64,000 nt of DNA from Gammaproteobacteria bacterium (GCA_009842245.1 VYFT01000006.1:65039-129038), one strand, 5' to 3'; shown: positions 54,781 to 64,000, counted from the first letter of the stretch. Notes: generated by a model from the sequence alone, not told the origin. Numbers and translations: made by a program.

Positions 54781-57375
54781 TTACCAGTTCATATTCGCTC
54801 GGAAATATGCGACACCTCCGTTGAATCCGAATGGAGCGGTCATGGGATATTTCGACCCCGCGACTTCTGCCCAAGGATTTCCTGTGGGAAAAATGTTTGT
54901 CGTATTTTCTAGCCCGACGGAGAATGTTGTGTTTTCATCGAATTTGTAGTTGACTTCTAAATCTAACAAATAGTCTTCCGCAACATGAAATGGATATGCA
55001 TCTGAGAATAGATGTGGTTCCCAGATGTTGTGGTAGTAGCGAATCCTACCATTGACGTTCCACTTCGCGTTTACCGAGTGAAAACCAGAAAGAGTTAGAC
55101 GTAGTTTGGGAACACCTTTTCGTAGTTCCAGTACGCGTTGTTCGTTAATTACAGCTGGGTCATAGTTTTCAACAGTAGTCTTAATAAAGCTTGTTACGAG
55201 CAAGAAATCTATGTCTCGTCTTGCTATAGTCATGGATCTAGCTGCAGTAACTTCTATCCCCTCGGTTCGTGTGTCGAAGTTGTTTGTGAAAAAGCGAACC
55301 GCTCGGAGATTACGATCAACGACTGCACCGCGCGCTTCAAGTTCATCAAAGATCGCTGGGCTCAATTCGATGGCAGATGTCCGTGCAAGACGATCAAGGA
55401 CGTCGATTCTGAATAAATCCACGGTAATATCTGTCCCCCAAGCTTTTAGTACAGCACCGAACGTGGTATTGTGAGAAGTGACTGGCTGTAAACGCTCTCC
55501 ACCGACGGCTAGAGCGATGGGGTCAGTGGCTGGCACTGTAACTTCATCTGTGAGACAAGGCGTTCCAGGAACCGGGCAAATATCACTAACGAGGAAGTTG
55601 GTCGAAACTACAAGGAAGTTCTCTTGCCCAACGGTAGGAGCAATGAATCCAGTACTGAAGCCAGAGCGTATTGAGAGGTTTTCAGTGTAATCAATTAGCG
55701 TACTGAATTTAAAGGTGAGGGTGTCTCCAAAGCCTTCAAACTCTTCGTATCGCATCGCAAACGTACCAAGTATGTTAGATGTGAACATTTGCTCGGCGTC
55801 CACCCACAGTGCGACGCTCATTCTAGATTCATCTACCTCAGCGTCGGGCGGATAACCAGGGAAACCGTTCGAACCGATTCCGAATCCTTGACGGACGAAA
55901 TCTGGGTTGACGAACCAAGAGTCTTCTTCGCCCTGTTCGGTGACATAGTTCTCACTTCGAACTACGAGCCCCGTCGCAAAGTGTATATCGTCATATCCAG
56001 AAGCTACATTGATCTCTCTGTGCATCGACCAATCGAACGTCCAATCGGTCTCACCGGTCTCACCAACTTCATATGAAGTTGGGATATTGTTCTGTCGATC
56101 GACGAGTTGAGGATTAATTGTGTTGTTCATGTAATACGCGACGTTGCTGGTGCCCCATACAAAACTCGCATCAAAATTCCAGGTCGTGAAGATCATGCCT
56201 TCAACTCCTACGGCGAAACTGTAATCAGAAACTTCGCCACCGAATTGCGGGGTAAAGCCTCCTGGGAACAGAGACAAGAACGAGTAACAATTTGGGTCAG
56301 CCGCGACTTGAGCTAGTGCGTCTGGATCTGGAGTGAGTTGATCTTCAATCGCAACGACCGGACAATCGCTGCTGTCATCGCCCAGATCCGCAATAAGCGA
56401 AGTCTCTCCACCGTCGATAGTAAATACACCGGAGCGCGTCGCCGGATTTCTGAAGAAAAATCCTCCTTCAACGTCTCGCAACGAAATATTTCCCCAACCA
56501 TATAAAGTCAAACCATTTTCCATGGGCATTTCAAAATTTGCGAATCCCCGGAAATCGGAATGTATATCAGGAGACCCCCAGATTTGGGCAAATGGCTCTC
56601 GAACGTTTGTGTTACCGGCATCAATCAGGTTCTGGGCATCACCACGCTGAACACTTCGAACCGTAGCTTCCATCATACTGTAATCAGCACTAACCGTGAG
56701 TGAACCACCTTCTCCAATCGGTAAACCATATACTCCAGAGAGAGAAACTGTCGTGCCATCGCCTTCGTACGTTTGCGAGGCCTTTACTTGTGCGGCACGC
56801 ACGCTATCACTCTTGCGGAGTACAAAGTTCATAACACCAGCTACGGCATCGGATCCGTATTGAGCAGATGCACCATCGCGCAAAATCTCGATTCGTTCTA
56901 AAGCGATTCCCGGAATAGCATTGATGTCGACTCCGTGTGATCCTTCATTTTTTCCGCCACCAAGCAAGGCGATCACGGCTCCTCTGTGTCGTCTTTTTCC
57001 ATTGACCAGAATCAATGTCGAATCTGAGGACAACCCGCGAAGATTGGGTGGCCGTATGATAGTTGCTGCGTCTGCAATTGGAAACTGCTCGATGTTAAAC
57101 GACGGGACTTGATTGGCAATTTGACTCATTAGATCAACACCGCCATTATTTACGTCGAGGCTCGCACCACTGATAATATCAACCGGGACGGGAGAATCCG
57201 AACTTGAACGATTTGGGTTTCGAATTCCAATCACGTTGAGAACTTCCATCTCCTCATCGTTCTCTGCGGCCTGCATATCTGCTTCATCGTCATCCTGTGC
57301 CGTGGTGGTGACTCCCACCCAGAGTAATGTGCCAGCGAGTAGCATCCAAATTTTTACAATTTTTGATTTGATCAT
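54781..57375 (-). CDS. TonB-dependent outer-membrane receptor
   Basis: 864 residues. Signal peptide (KIWMLLAGTLLWVGVTTTAQ), an acidic linker, TonB-box-like EVLNVIGIRN, plug domain (about 60-190: NLRGLSSDSTLILVNGKRRH, IERIEILRDGASAQYGSDAV, AGVMNFVLRK), then a 22-strand barrel ending in FRANMNW with aromatic C-terminus. The long loop with two Cys (SSDCPVV and DPNCYSF) may be disulfide-linked. The plug type is that of receptors for peptides or carbohydrates rather than classical siderophores; the ligand is unknown. GGAGA lies just before the ATG. Confidence 0.95.
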   Translation of the reverse strand: MIKSKIVKIWMLLAGTLLWVGVTTTAQDDDEADMQAAENDEEMEVLNVIGIRNPNRSSSDSPVPVDIISGASLDVNNGGVDLMSQIANQVPSFNIEQFPIADAATIIRPPNLRGLSSDSTLILVNGKRRHRGAVIALLGGGKNEGSHGVDINAIPGIALERIEILRDGASAQYGSDAVAGVMNFVLRKSDSVRAAQVKASQTYEGDGTTVSLSGVYGLPIGEGGSLTVSADYSMMEATVRSVQRGDAQNLIDAGNTNVREPFAQIWGSPDIHSDFRGFANFEMPMENGLTLYGWGNISLRDVEGGFFFRNPATRSGVFTIDGGETSLIADLGDDSSDCPVVAIEDQLTPDPDALAQVAADPNCYSFLSLFPGGFTPQFGGEVSDYSFAVGVEGMIFTTWNFDASFVWGTSNVAYYMNNTINPQLVDRQNNIPTSYEVGETGETDWTFDWSMHREINVASGYDDIHFATGLVVRSENYVTEQGEEDSWFVNPDFVRQGFGIGSNGFPGYPPDAEVDESRMSVALWVDAEQMFTSNILGTFAMRYEEFEGFGDTLTFKFSTLIDYTENLSIRSGFSTGFIAPTVGQENFLVVSTNFLVSDICPVPGTPCLTDEVTVPATDPIALAVGGERLQPVTSHNTTFGAVLKAWGTDITVDLFRIDVLDRLARTSAIELSPAIFDELEARGAVVDRNLRAVRFFTNNFDTRTEGIEVTAARSMTIARRDIDFLLVTSFIKTTVENYDPAVINEQRVLELRKGVPKLRLTLSGFHSVNAKWNVNGRIRYYHNIWEPHLFSDAYPFHVAEDYLLDLEVNYKFDENTTFSVGLENTTNIFPTGNPWAEVAGSKYPMTAPFGFNGGVAYFRANMNW

Positions 57376-57387
57376 GATTCTCCTATC

Positions 57388-57427
57388 GTGTTATCCTATA
57401 ACACATCCATGCCCAGGGGATGGGCAT
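57388..57427. promoter_or_regulatory. Two adjacent inverted repeats upstream of the TonB-dependent receptor
   Basis: GTGTTAT (57388-57394), CCT, ATAACAC (57398-57404) is a perfect 17-base palindrome. Next to it ATGCCC (57409-57414) pairs with GGGCAT (57422-57427). Both lie within the presumed 5' leader, between a TATAAA (complement 57475-57480, weak -10 candidate) and the ribosome site at 57379-57383. They could be an operator, an RNA structure, or both. Confidence 0.45.
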
Positions 57428-57589
57428 ACACACTGAGCCAACACGAGTTAGCAACAAGTTTTGAACGAAATAATTTTATACATTTACCTGCGTACCTTTA
57501 ACGCTTCGATACGCATTGTGTGTAGGCTAACACATTACAACTCGGTTCGGTCATTATTTTCGTTGTCATAATCGTTCGTTGAAAGTTCT

Positions 57590-58096
57590 TTGAAGTACAT
57601 ATCGAACATCTTTAGCACGCTACCAAAGACGGCACTCGTTGCGTTAATCTGTTTGTGGATTCTTTGGCCTAGCATCCATGGACAGCTCCGGTCTCCGCTG
57701 TATCTGCTCGAACGCGAAATGTTAGTTGTACAAACTACTGACGGAATTTCTGCGCAATTTGAAGTGGTTACAGTGACGACACGGGCTGATCAAGCTCAAG
57801 GTTTAATGTATGTACGGCATTTGCCTTTAGATCAAGGTATGGTCTTCTCGTACACAAGGAATCAAGTCCTCAGCATGTGGATGAAAGACACTTATGTGCC
57901 GTTGGATATGTGGTTTGTCGATGAAGGAGGAAAAATTCAGAAAGTAGTGGCGCGTACAGTACCGTATTCTCTTGAATCCATCAAGTCTGACTCACCCGTG
58001 CGAGCGGTTATTGAAGTAAACGCAGGTCTTAGTGCAATGCTTGGAGTGACGGCCGGCGCGATCGTAGATCATCGTGTATTTCAACAAGATCAATGA
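57590..58096 (+). CDS. DUF192 (UPF0127) exported protein
   Basis: 168 residues from a TTG. An N-terminal membrane segment or signal (LPKTALVALICLWILWPSIH), then the DUF192 domain: ADQAQGLMYVRHLPLDQGMV, SMWMKDTYVPLDMWFVDEGG, IVRARTVPY-like KVVARTVPYSLESI, and AVIEVNAGLSAMLGVTAGAI. The family is widespread and its role is not known. It is followed after 39 bases by the acyltransferase gene. Confidence 0.92.
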   Translation: MKYISNIFSTLPKTALVALICLWILWPSIHGQLRSPLYLLEREMLVVQTTDGISAQFEVVTVTTRADQAQGLMYVRHLPLDQGMVFSYTRNQVLSMWMKDTYVPLDMWFVDEGGKIQKVVARTVPYSLESIKSDSPVRAVIEVNAGLSAMLGVTAGAIVDHRVFQQDQ

Positions 58097-58135
58097 ATTC
58101 TTTGGTACCCCGTGATTGACTTTGTCCAACGATAA

Positions 58136-59065
58136 ATGAAGCACTTGTGGTTACCTTGGCATTGGCCTACTTGGGCACTGATAAGTTTCGGTTGGTGTGT
58201 AGCACGTCTACCGTTGAGGATGCAGTACTCTGTAGGCAGAATGGTCGCGCGAACGTTCTTTTCTCTCTTTCGTAGGAGGAAGGCAATTGTTCAGTTGAAT
58301 CTGAAGTTAGCGTTTCCAGAACTTGCCGATGAGGCACGTGAGGAACTCACGTTAAAGACTATTGACGAATTTTCACGAAGCATGGTCGAAACGCTGTTTG
58401 TCTGGTTTCGTGGTGTACATTCATTATTAGATCGAGTACAAGTGTCCGGACTTGAGCGACTTCGCGGCTCAGATCACACGCAAGGCACAATCTTACTAGG
58501 AGCACATTTTGCGTCGCTAGACCTCTGTGGATCGGCCGTGAGCCTGCAATCGCCGTTCCAAATCACGTATCGGGATATCAAGAACCCTGTTGTGAATTGC
58601 ATCGCAGTCAATCGTCGTCGCCGTGATTACGAAAGAATGTATCTCGCGACTGACGTGAAAACGATGGTTAGTGAGCTTCGCAAAGGTAAGACCATTTGGT
58701 TCGCGTCTGATCAAGACATGGGCACCAGGAAAGCGACCTGTTTCGCTCCTTTTTTTGGTGTAGAAGCATCCACAATCACTACCCCCTTCCGTCTTGCTCG
58801 TCTAACGGGCGCGCGAGTTGTCCTGATGACGCACACTCGCGACAACGAATCGCAGAGTTGGGATGTTGAGTTACATCCTATCGAATTATCGGATTTGGCG
58901 GAACCTGAATGTTACGTCGCTGACGCAACAAACGTCAATCTAGTAATCGAGCAGGTTGTACGAACACATCCCGCGCAATATTTTTGGGTGCACCGGAGGT
59001 TCAAAACAAAGGCTGACGGGCAACGACGGGACTATGGCTTTCGAGAGAAGCACTTACTCCACTAG
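58136..59065 (+). CDS. LpxL/HtrB-family lipid A acyltransferase
   Basis: 309 residues. An N-terminal membrane segment, then the HX4D catalytic motif LGAHFASLDLCG (His124, Asp129), the YRDIKNPVVNCIAVNRRR stretch and FASDQDMGTRKATCFAPFFG, and the final WVHRRFKTK. It transfers a secondary acyl chain (laurate or myristate type) from acyl-ACP to Kdo2-lipid IVA. LpxL and LpxM cannot be told apart here, so no symbol is given. Its last 12 bases overlap the convergent ilvE. Confidence 0.93.
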   Translation: MKHLWLPWHWPTWALISFGWCVARLPLRMQYSVGRMVARTFFSLFRRRKAIVQLNLKLAFPELADEAREELTLKTIDEFSRSMVETLFVWFRGVHSLLDRVQVSGLERLRGSDHTQGTILLGAHFASLDLCGSAVSLQSPFQITYRDIKNPVVNCIAVNRRRRDYERMYLATDVKTMVSELRKGKTIWFASDQDMGTRKATCFAPFFGVEASTITTPFRLARLTGARVVLMTHTRDNESQSWDVELHPIELSDLAEPECYVADATNVNLVIEQVVRTHPAQYFWVHRRFKTKADGQRRDYGFREKHLLH

Positions 59066-59992
59066 TGTGAGCCATTCAGGGTGGGTCGTGGTTTTTCCTT
59101 GGACCTGATCAAAGTACATTTGTTGTAGCTGTTCGGTAATCGAGCCGCGGGTACCATCACCGATGGTTCGTCCGTCCAACTCACACACGGGTACAACTTC
59201 AGCCGCGGTACCCGTCATAAAGCACTCATCGGCGATGTAAAACTCATCTCGAGTGATTCTGCGTTCAATGACTTCATACCCTAGTTCTTTCGCAAATGTC
59301 AGTATCGTATCGCGTGTGATGCCCGATAGACATGAAGTGAGCTCTGGCGTTTGAATGACACCATTCTTCACTAAGAAAACATTTTCACCCGTACCTTCCG
59401 CAACATACCCTTCATTGTCAAGCAACAACGCCTCGTCATAACCTCCGTCAAGTGCTTCGGAAAGCGCTAACACAGAATTGATGTAATGGCCGACGGCTTT
59501 AGCTTTACACATGCTGATATTGACGTGGTGGCGCGTGTAGGATGAGGTTTGAACCCGAATACCACTAGCAAGCGCGGCCGGATCCATGTAGCTCGGCCAT
59601 GACCAAGCCGCAACACAGACGTTCACCGATAGTCCTTGAGCCCGTAGTCCCATAGCTTCAGAACCGAGTAACGCTATCGGTCGGATGTAAGCAGAATCCA
59701 ACTGATTGCGTTTTACCGTTTCAACCTGCGCGTTAATGAGCGTATCGAAAGAGTACGGAATGTTCATACGTAGGATTTTTGCGGAATCAAAGAATCTACG
59801 GGTGTGGTCGTACAACCTGAAAATTTGAGGTCCGCGGGAACTCGCGTAAGCGCGGACTCCTTCAAAACAACCGACACCGTAATGTAGAGTATGTGTCAGC
59901 ACATGTACTTGGGCATCCCGCCAATCTACAAAATCACCATTCATCCAGATAGTGCCATCGCGGTCGGCAAAACTAGCGGGCGTCGCTACCAT
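59054..59992 (-). CDS. ilvE: Branched-chain amino acid aminotransferase
   Basis: 312 residues, fold type IV PLP enzyme. The PLP Lys is Lys165 in MCKAKAVGHYINS; other signatures are TIWMNGDFVDWRDAQVHVLT, HYGVGCFEGVRAY and GYVAEGTGENVFLVKNG. It carries out the last step of Leu, Ile and Val synthesis. It stands alone on the minus strand and its ATG faces argE. Confidence 0.96.
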   Translation of the reverse strand: MVATPASFADRDGTIWMNGDFVDWRDAQVHVLTHTLHYGVGCFEGVRAYASSRGPQIFRLYDHTRRFFDSAKILRMNIPYSFDTLINAQVETVKRNQLDSAYIRPIALLGSEAMGLRAQGLSVNVCVAAWSWPSYMDPAALASGIRVQTSSYTRHHVNISMCKAKAVGHYINSVLALSEALDGGYDEALLLDNEGYVAEGTGENVFLVKNGVIQTPELTSCLSGITRDTILTFAKELGYEVIERRITRDEFYIADECFMTGTAAEVVPVCELDGRTIGDGTRGSITEQLQQMYFDQVQGKTTTHPEWLTLVE

Positions 59993-60061
59993 ACTTAAAC
60001 ATCCTCAGTAAACTTTAAACATCAAACACTCAAAGAACGACCTAGATTCCGCGTACCGTTC

Positions 60062-61204
60062 ATGTCCATACCTAGTTTTCGAGAAATGCTTGGAGCTTTA
60101 GTACAGACACCATCTGTCAGCAATCTGTCGCGCGAGCTTGATTGTAGTAATCGCGCGGTCGTTGAACTCTTAGCCACATGGTTAGAAGATCTCGGTTTTT
60201 ACATTTCAATCCATTCTCTACCCAACGATACTAAATTCAATTTAATCGCTAGGAAGGGGGAGGGAAGCGGAGGCTTATTGCTTTCTGGGCATACCGACAC
60301 TGTCGCGTGCAACCCCGATCAATGGGCTACGGATCCGTTTGAGTTGCACTCTCAGGATGGCAAATTCTATGGTCTCGGCACTTGCGACATGAAAGGCTTT
60401 TTCCCTACGGTACTTGAGATCTTAGAGCAAACCTCCTCGACGAAACTTGTAGCACCGATTACCGTACTTGCTACTGCTGACGAAGAAACAGACATGGCAG
60501 GTGCGCGACACTTGCTAGAGTCGAATGAATTGACTGCGGAAGGAGCAATCATCGGGGAACCAACATCACTAGAACCGGTGATCGCGCACAAAGGCATATT
60601 TACTATGAAGATCACCACGTTAGGAAAGTCCGCGCACTCGTCGAACCCGAATCTAGGCACAAATGCTCTGGAGGGGATGCACGAGATAGTAAGCGCGCTC
60701 CTGGGATATAGGGACATGCTGCGCCAGAAACATCAAAATGATGCCTTCGAAATACCTTATCCAACTATGAATCTTGGTTGCCTTCATGCGGGCGATAGTG
60801 CTAATCGAATATGCAATAGCGCGGAACTCTTGATTGACTGCCGTACGCTTCCCGGAATGTCAAGTACAGAGATTGCGGAGGATCTCACGAGATACTTAGA
60901 GTCGCTTGAGTCAAAAGTAGGTATGCCTATCGAAGTCGAACTGGGAATGCCTCCGATTGAACCATTTTCCGCGAACTCGGACTCAAAGTTATCGAAGCTA
61001 ATGGCGCAGATTACGGGGAAAACGGTCAAGGCCGTTGCATTTGGTACAGAAGCACCATTTTTGCAGAGTATGGGTCTTGATACGATCGTGTTCGGTCCTG
61101 GTTCTATCGATCAAGCGCATCAGGTAGACGAATATCTTGCTATTGACCAAGTGCGTACCGCACAAGACGCACTACTACGAGTTCTTCACACTTATTGTTA
61201 TTGA
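60062..61204 (+). CDS. argE: Acetylornithine deacetylase
   Basis: 380 residues, M20 metallopeptidase family. Metal His in LLSGHTDTV, Asp in GLGTCDMKGFF, catalytic Glu pair in TADEETDMAGARHL, IIGEPTSLEPVIAHKG, and the ArgE hallmark FGTEAPFLQSMG and GPGSIDQAHQVDEYL. It removes the acetyl group from N-acetylornithine in arginine synthesis. It matches E. coli ArgE over its length better than DapE. Confidence 0.95.
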   Translation: MSIPSFREMLGALVQTPSVSNLSRELDCSNRAVVELLATWLEDLGFYISIHSLPNDTKFNLIARKGEGSGGLLLSGHTDTVACNPDQWATDPFELHSQDGKFYGLGTCDMKGFFPTVLEILEQTSSTKLVAPITVLATADEETDMAGARHLLESNELTAEGAIIGEPTSLEPVIAHKGIFTMKITTLGKSAHSSNPNLGTNALEGMHEIVSALLGYRDMLRQKHQNDAFEIPYPTMNLGCLHAGDSANRICNSAELLIDCRTLPGMSSTEIAEDLTRYLESLESKVGMPIEVELGMPPIEPFSANSDSKLSKLMAQITGKTVKAVAFGTEAPFLQSMGLDTIVFGPGSIDQAHQVDEYLAIDQVRTAQDALLRVLHTYCY

Positions 61205-61277
61205 CGATAGCCGACACTCACAGACACTAAGTGGCTAATGATAAGTTCCATTGAACGTGAGGACTTAAGAAGGGCCT

Positions 61278-62315
61278 TTATTGGGATCGATAAGACTGTA
61301 CGTAGTCTACGAGACGTTTAACGTTGTCGACAGGGGTAGATGGAATGATGCCATGTCCCAAGTTGAAGATGTGCCCAGCCCTAGCCGCAACATCACCAAG
61401 GATACGTCGAGCGTGTTCGATTACTACTTTCTCGTCTGCGCACAACGCGATTGGATCCATATTACCCTGAACTGCTCTGCACTGTAAGTCATCCCAAACA
61501 TCTATCAGTCGAGGTCGCCAATCAAGTGCCAGTACGTCGGGACCGGTCTCGTACATTGCTTTTAGCAAATGTGTATTACCCGTTCCAAAGTAAATTCTTG
61601 GTACAGTGTCGTTTATACCATTGAACAGTTGCTGAGTAAAGGGAAACACATAAGTCTGATACTCTTTCGTACCTAGGCAACCCACCCAACTGTCAAAAAT
61701 TTGAATCGCATCTGCTCCGGATCGGATTTGAAAATTGACATAGTCGATTACGGATAGGGTAATCGTCTCAAGAAGTTCGCGCCAACTCTTTGGATATTGA
61801 TACATGAACTTTCTGACGTGTTGAAAGTGGTGCGATCCCTGACCTTCAATAGCATAAGCCGCAAGCGTGAACGGGGCACCCGCAAAACCGATCAAACTGA
61901 TGTCGGGAGGAAGATCTTCTAGGACATTTTGAATCGTATGTGCGATATATTCACAATCCTGTTCAGCTTCCAGTCGACGCAAACGCGAACAGTCTCGGGG
62001 TTCGCGTATCGGATTCGCGAATCGAGGACCTACTCCTTCGAAGTAGTCCAACTCCAATCCCATAGGATGGAGTATCGGTAGCAAGTCAGCGAACACAATT
62101 GCAGCGTCTACACCAAGGATTCGCTGTGCGTCCAGCGTGACTTTCGCGGATAAATCAGGATTCGTGAAGAAATCTAGACTCTTGGTACTACCTTTGACTG
62201 CTCGATATTCCGGCATGTATCGACCAGCCTGACGATTTAACCAAATAGGTGTGTGTTCTGTAGGTTCTCCTCGACACGCTTTCAGAAATGTCGTGTCGTG
62301 GGATCGAATACTCAT
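61278..62315 (-). CDS. hemE: Uroporphyrinogen decarboxylase
   Basis: 345 residues. Signatures: TPIWLNRQAGRYMPEYRAV, catalytic Asp in AAIVFADLLPI, IGFAGAPFTLAAYAIEG and GHIFNLGHGIIPSTPVDNV. It decarboxylates uroporphyrinogen III to coproporphyrinogen III. The start overlaps the fabV stop by four bases. Confidence 0.98.
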   Translation of the reverse strand: MSIRSHDTTFLKACRGEPTEHTPIWLNRQAGRYMPEYRAVKGSTKSLDFFTNPDLSAKVTLDAQRILGVDAAIVFADLLPILHPMGLELDYFEGVGPRFANPIREPRDCSRLRRLEAEQDCEYIAHTIQNVLEDLPPDISLIGFAGAPFTLAAYAIEGQGSHHFQHVRKFMYQYPKSWRELLETITLSVIDYVNFQIRSGADAIQIFDSWVGCLGTKEYQTYVFPFTQQLFNGINDTVPRIYFGTGNTHLLKAMYETGPDVLALDWRPRLIDVWDDLQCRAVQGNMDPIALCADEKVVIEHARRILGDVAARAGHIFNLGHGIIPSTPVDNVKRLVDYVQSYRSQ

Positions 62316-63502
62316 CCCTTAAGTTCGACCGGGTTGACCTCCACGTCGTAATCGACTTCAGGGTGTCCAAAACCGAACAATCTCAAAAAGTCTGATTGAA
62401 ACCCGCTGACATCCGCGATCTCGTGGACATTGTCTGTATCGATAATTGACCAACTTTTGGCAACACTGGCTTGTACATCCTCATCAAGTTCGTAGTTATC
62501 CATTCGAATACGTCCGGCATCATCCACTCGGCGCGGTTCTAAATACAGTTGTTCTTGAAAGAGCCGATAGATGTGATCAATACAGTCTTCGTGAAAGCCT
62601 TTAGCTTTCATTTCTCGAAACAAGATTGAAAAGTACAACGGGACTACTGGGATTGCAATGCTCGCTTGGGTGACGACTGCTTTTAGTACCGCGATATAGG
62701 CTTCTACCTTAGATTGACCGAAGCGTTCGTTTAGTCGTCCGCAGGTTTCATCTAGGTGTTCTTTCGCTTTTCCGATCGTTCCACCACGATAAATAGGCCA
62801 AGTGAGTTCATTCCCTAAATAGGTATAAGCAACGGTTTTAAAGTTTTCGGCTAGTACTCCTGCTTCGAAAAGAGCGTCGATCCAAAGTTCCCAGTCTTCC
62901 CCTCCCATGACTGCTGTTGTGGCCTGAATTTCTTCCTCTGTTGCACTTTCAATATCGATATCTGCTACTTCACAATTTCCCGTAAGTACATCAAGTTTTA
63001 ACGTGCGAGAACTCATATCCTGTCCAATGGGTTTGATCGAGGAACGAAACACTTCACCGGTTTTTGGGTGCGTCCGAATGGGAGCGGCTAAACTATAAAT
63101 TAAGAGGTCAATTGAGTTTAAATTGTTCCGAATAGCGTTGATGACTTCGGCTTTGGTATGATCAGCAAATGCGTCGTCATTAATCGTATGAGAAAACAAA
63201 TTGGCTGATCGAGCCAGCCGATCAAATGCAACGTTGTTGTACCAGCCCGCGGAACCAGTTCTTCTGTCGGTGGGTTCTTTTTCAAATGACACGCCAATCG
63301 TGTTTGCTCTGCAACCGAAAGCCGCAGATATTCGCGAGGCTAAGCCGTATCCTGCTGAGCAACCAATAATTAGAGCGTTGGTTGTACCCGACACTCGTGG
63401 TCGTCCTCGCACGTAATTTACTTGGTCTTGCACATTCCTAGCACAACCAGTTGGATGTGCCGTGGTACATATGAAGCCGCGAATTCTGGGTTTGACAATC
63501 AT
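62312..63502 (-). CDS. fabV: Enoyl-[acyl-carrier-protein] reductase FabV
   Basis: 396 residues. N-terminal PRIRGFICTTAHPTGCARNV; NAD site IIGCSAGYGLASRISAAFG; catalytic Tyr238-x8-Lys247 in WPIYRGGTIGKAKEHL; SLAAPIRTHPKTGE. It reduces enoyl-ACP in fatty acid synthesis and is insensitive to triclosan, unlike FabI. It precedes hemE, an unusual coupling with no obvious shared pathway. Confidence 0.96.
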   Translation of the reverse strand: MIVKPRIRGFICTTAHPTGCARNVQDQVNYVRGRPRVSGTTNALIIGCSAGYGLASRISAAFGCRANTIGVSFEKEPTDRRTGSAGWYNNVAFDRLARSANLFSHTINDDAFADHTKAEVINAIRNNLNSIDLLIYSLAAPIRTHPKTGEVFRSSIKPIGQDMSSRTLKLDVLTGNCEVADIDIESATEEEIQATTAVMGGEDWELWIDALFEAGVLAENFKTVAYTYLGNELTWPIYRGGTIGKAKEHLDETCGRLNERFGQSKVEAYIAVLKAVVTQASIAIPVVPLYFSILFREMKAKGFHEDCIDHIYRLFQEQLYLEPRRVDDAGRIRMDNYELDEDVQASVAKSWSIIDTDNVHEIADVSGFQSDFLRLFGFGHPEVDYDVEVNPVELKG

Positions 63503-63694
63503 CTGGATTCCCTATTCTAAAGATAGAGAATTCTGCAAATTGCTAATTTTGTATGTACATCTAGAGCCACAACGTCGAACGGTTTCAGCTTACCTACACT
63601 GTCGAGTATTCCAATGGAGGCCTGTAGATAGACAGATGAGCTGGAACCCACATAATCTCATTTGTTGGATTCGATCTTTTGAAGGAAAACTAGT

Positions 63695-64000
63695 TTGAAC
63701 AACGAACAAGTTATCAATCGAGCCTGGGAGGAACGAGACGAGTACTCTGCTGCGACTGAGGGTCCTGTGCGGATTGCGGTCGAAAAGACCCTAGCAGCGC
63801 TTGACAAAGGCGTGTTGAGAGTTGCCGAAAAGCGCGACGGTGCCTGGCTTGTTCATCAATGGTTAAAGAAAGCGGTGTTGCTGAGCTTTGTCCTCAATCC
63901 GTTTGCACGCATTGCTACACAGAACGACGCACTTGCTTGGTGGGACAAAGTACCTTCGAAGTTTTCTGGTTGGGATTCGGAAGACTTCAGTTCGCACAGT
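63695..64000 (+). CDS. dapD: Tetrahydrodipicolinate N-succinyltransferase, 5' part
   Basis: 102 codons from a TTG at 63695, cut by the right edge. GGA of AAGGA lies eight bases upstream. The sequence fits Dap[21 protein letters not shown] and [28 protein letters not shown]. It makes N-succinyl-2-amino-6-ketopimelate in the lysine/diaminopimelate path; the hexapeptide-repeat domain lies outside the window. Confidence 0.93.
   Translation, partial: MNNEQVINRAWEERDEYSAATEGPVRIAVEKTLAALDKGVLRVAEKRDGAWLVHQWLKKAVLLSFVLNPFARIATQNDALAWWDKVPSKFSGWDSEDFSSHS

Overview
The window is chromosomal DNA of a gammaproteobacterium, probably free-living and aquatic. The evidence is gene order: lptM-lysA-dapF-DUF484-xerC-yigB, trxA-rho, hemB-hemC-hemD, gmk-yicC, rph-pyrE, coaBC/rpmB-rpmG-mutM-coaD and rsmD/ftsY-ftsE-ftsX are arranged as in Pseudomonas-like and marine gammaproteobacteria, and the protein sequences agree. 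A TonB-dependent receptor, LpxL-type acyltransferase, lipoproteins and an outer-membrane barrel show a Gram-negative envelope. I saw no rRNA, tRNA, CRISPR array, phage or insertion sequence. The window is dense, with many 4-base overlaps and frequent GTG/TTG starts.

Layout. 1-6.4 kb (minus): three tandem paralogues of an unrecognised membrane-anchored alpha-helical repeat protein, with the 5' end of a possible fourth at the left edge. 6.5-8.9 kb: GST, VOC protein, PII protein, HAD phosphatase. 8.9-12.7 kb (minus): lysine/cell-wall and recombinase operon. 12.8-14.8 kb (plus): trxA and rho, the latter with a C-rich leader. 14.8-17.5 kb (minus): hemB-hemC-hemD. 17.6-24.7 kb: flavin disulfide reductase (plus), then on the minus strand a ClpP-like/hydrolase/FAD-oxidoreductase operon and a two-component operon whose regulator has two receiver domains. 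24.9-33.6 kb: thiolase, hydrolases, a CinA-like/nucleotidyltransferase fusion, SDR, thioesterase, Nudix, MsrA, Sel1-repeat lipoprotein, and mnmH. 33.7-39.5 kb: long-type IleRS, S9 peptidase, idi. 39.7-40.1 kb: a small membrane protein split between two frames. 40.2-51.9 kb: housekeeping genes for nucleotides, RNA, sugar phosphates, CoA, ribosome, DNA repair and cell division. 51.9-57.4 kb: secreted S8 protease and TonB-dependent receptor. 57.6-64 kb: DUF192, lipid A acyltransferase, ilvE, argE, hemE, fabV, and the start of dapD.

Genes that work together: hemB, hemC, hemD and hemE cover four steps of tetrapyrrole synthesis; dapD, dapF and lysA belong to the lysine/diaminopimelate path; FtsY, FtsE and FtsX join membrane targeting and division; rph and pyrE, and coaBC and coaD, form their usual pairs.

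The most unusual observations are: (1) three genes (mutM, ftsY and an S9 peptidase) whose best start codons are ATC or ATT, which in mutM is almost forced by the need for an N-terminal proline; (2) the tandem array of eight-repeat membrane-anchored proteins; (3) a CinA-like/NMN-adenylyltransferase-like fusion; (4) a REC-REC-winged-helix regulator in an operon with an acidic secreted protein.
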